Source: Sedimenticola sp. (GTDB lineage: Bacteria > Pseudomonadota > Gammaproteobacteria > Chromatiales > Chromatiaceae). From it: a DNA stretch of 41,897 bases. Each line of letters starts with the position of its first letter. Position 1 is the stretch's first letter. The DNA lies in contig JALVEB010000032.1 in assembly GCA_027008705.1 (NCBI GenBank), positions 1 to 41,897 of the forward strand, given 5' to 3'. Of the stretch, positions 40,586 to 41,897 are shown piece after piece. The notes under the pieces are model-generated. The model searched no databases and was not told the origin of the DNA. It saw only the letters and a list, made by a program, of their open reading frames with translations. The position numbers and the translations under genes are program-made.

Positions 40586-41897
40586 ATGCCAATCCTGTAT
40601 CCCCTGCCTTATCATCCCGACAGCCAGGCGCTGTTCGAGCGTCTCGCCGATGCCCCGTGGGCGGTGTTTCTCGATAGCGGCGCCCACGGTGCCCGTCAGG
40701 GGCGCTTCGATATTCTCAGCGCCTGGCCGGAGCGTTGTCTGCTGGCCGATGAAACCGGCATCTGGCAGGTGGACGGGCATCGGCGGCGACGCCGGCAGGG
40801 CGGCCCGTTTCTGGCGCGGCTGCGCGAGCTTCTCGGAACGCCGCGTCCGCTGCCGGGCGGTTTGCCGTTCGCCGGTGGCTTGATCGGCTACCTTGGTTAT
40901 GATTTCGGGTTCGAGCTCGACGGCTTCGAGGCTCGGGACAAGCCGGGTGACGCCATGCCGAGCGCCGCGTTCGGCTTGTACCGCTGGGCGGTGGTCGTCG
41001 ATCATCAAGCGCGCCGTAGCCATCTTGTGATCGAGTCGGGCGCCCGTCCCGGTGGTCGCTCGCCGCGCGCTCTGCGTAATTGGCTGCGAGGCATGCGCAT
41101 CACGCGACCGGGTCGCAAGATCGGTTTCCCCGGCCCGGTTACGGCGGAGCTGGATACAAGCGCTTACCGCCAGCGTTTCGAACGCATCCAGGCCTACATC
41201 CGTGACGGCGACGTATACCAGGTCAACTTTGCGCAGCGCTTCGAAGCCCGTTGCAACGGCGACAGCTGGACGCTGTACCAGCGTTTGCGGCGGATGGGCT
41301 CAGCGCCCTATGCCGCTTATCTGCACCTGCCGTTCGCTGACATTCTCAGCATGTCGCCGGAACTCTTCGTCGAGCTGCGTGGGCGGCGGATCTTGACCAA
41401 GCCGATCAAGGGCACGCGCCCGCGCAGCGACAGCGAGGCTCGGGACAGACGCTTGCGCGAGGAGCTGCTCGCCAGCGAAAAAGACCGCGCGGAGAATCTG
41501 ATGATCGTCGACCTGTTGCGCAATGATCTCGGGCGGGTCGCCGAGATCGGGTCGGTGCGGGTTCCCAAGCTGTTCGCGTTGGAGAGTTTCAGCAACGTCC
41601 ATCACCTGGTCAGCAGCATCACCGCCAGGCTCGCGGACGACAAGGATCTCTTCGACCTGCTGGAGGGCAGTTTTCCCGGAGGTTCGATCACCGGCGCGCC
41701 GAAGCGGCGCGCGATGGAGATCATCGATGAGTTGGAGCCGCGCCGCCGGGGTCTCTACTGCGGCGCCATCGGTTACATCGATCGCGCTCGCGACATGGCG
41801 ATGAATATCGCGATCCGGACCATGGTGCGGCAGGATGGAAGCCTGTGGTTCTGGGCCGGAGGCGGTATCGTCGCCGATTCAGATTGCGAGGAAGAAG
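40586..41897 (+). CDS. pabB: aminodeoxychorismate synthase component I, 3'-truncated by window edge
   Basis: Open frame MPILYPLPYHPDSQALFERLADAPWAVFLDSG...DGDVYQVNFAQRFEA...LTKPIKGTRPRS...DLLRNDLGRVAEIGSV...SFPGGSITGAPKRRAMEIIDELE; no stop in the window, hence absent from the supplied ORF list. Confidence 0.94.
   Translation, partial: MPILYPLPYHPDSQALFERLADAPWAVFLDSGAHGARQGRFDILSAWPERCLLADETGIWQVDGHRRRRRQGGPFLARLRELLGTPRPLPGGLPFAGGLIGYLGYDFGFELDGFEARDKPGDAMPSAAFGLYRWAVVVDHQARRSHLVIESGARPGGRSPRALRNWLRGMRITRPGRKIGFPGPVTAELDTSAYRQRFERIQAYIRDGDVYQVNFAQRFEARCNGDSWTLYQRLRRMGSAPYAAYLHLPFADILSMSPELFVELRGRRILTKPIKGTRPRSDSEARDRRLREELLASEKDRAENLMIVDLLRNDLGRVAEIGSVRVPKLFALESFSNVHHLVSSITARLADDKDLFDLLEGSFPGGSITGAPKRRAMEIIDELEPRRRGLYCGAIGYIDRARDMAMNIAIRTMVRQDGSLWFWAGGGIVADSDCEEE

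Overview
High-GC gammaproteobacterial chromosome segment made mostly of conserved housekeeping genes. In order: leuC(partial)-leuD-leuB-asd-fimV-truA-trpF-trpB-trpA-accD-folC-SPOR/DedD; a GDSL autotransporter esterase; DUF805; a GacA/UvrY-type regulator, a uracil-DNA glycosylase and uvrC, linked by ATGA overlaps; pgsA; a patatin-like lipase; dodecin; a copper cluster (Cys/His-rich small protein, CopA, CopB, Met-rich secreted protein); an ECF sigma operon with a DUF3106 protein; a thioredoxin-like protein; an acyltransferase; a zinc metallopeptidase; an isoprenylcysteine methyltransferase-like protein; HD-GYP; acs; a NYN/cold-shock-like fusion; lpxD; ppc; a decayed UvrD-type helicase remnant; and pabB (partial, runs off the end). 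The most unusual signal is non-coding. A dispersed, MITE/REP-like repeat family (left core about TATACTCGTCGCCCATGARTTTTCGGYCACTG; right core GCTATGACTCGTTYCCGCGCCTGGYCCACGRGCG) is present in at least seven intergenic places, and in two of them the TAA stop codon of the upstream gene sits exactly at the element edge. A second 53-bp repeat (GGTGAYGYCACCCCGCGTCATGAGCGCTGGCC type) occurs twice. There are also REP-like palindromes and a 43-nt near-perfect hairpin upstream of acs. No tRNA, rRNA, CRISPR array or complete IS was found.
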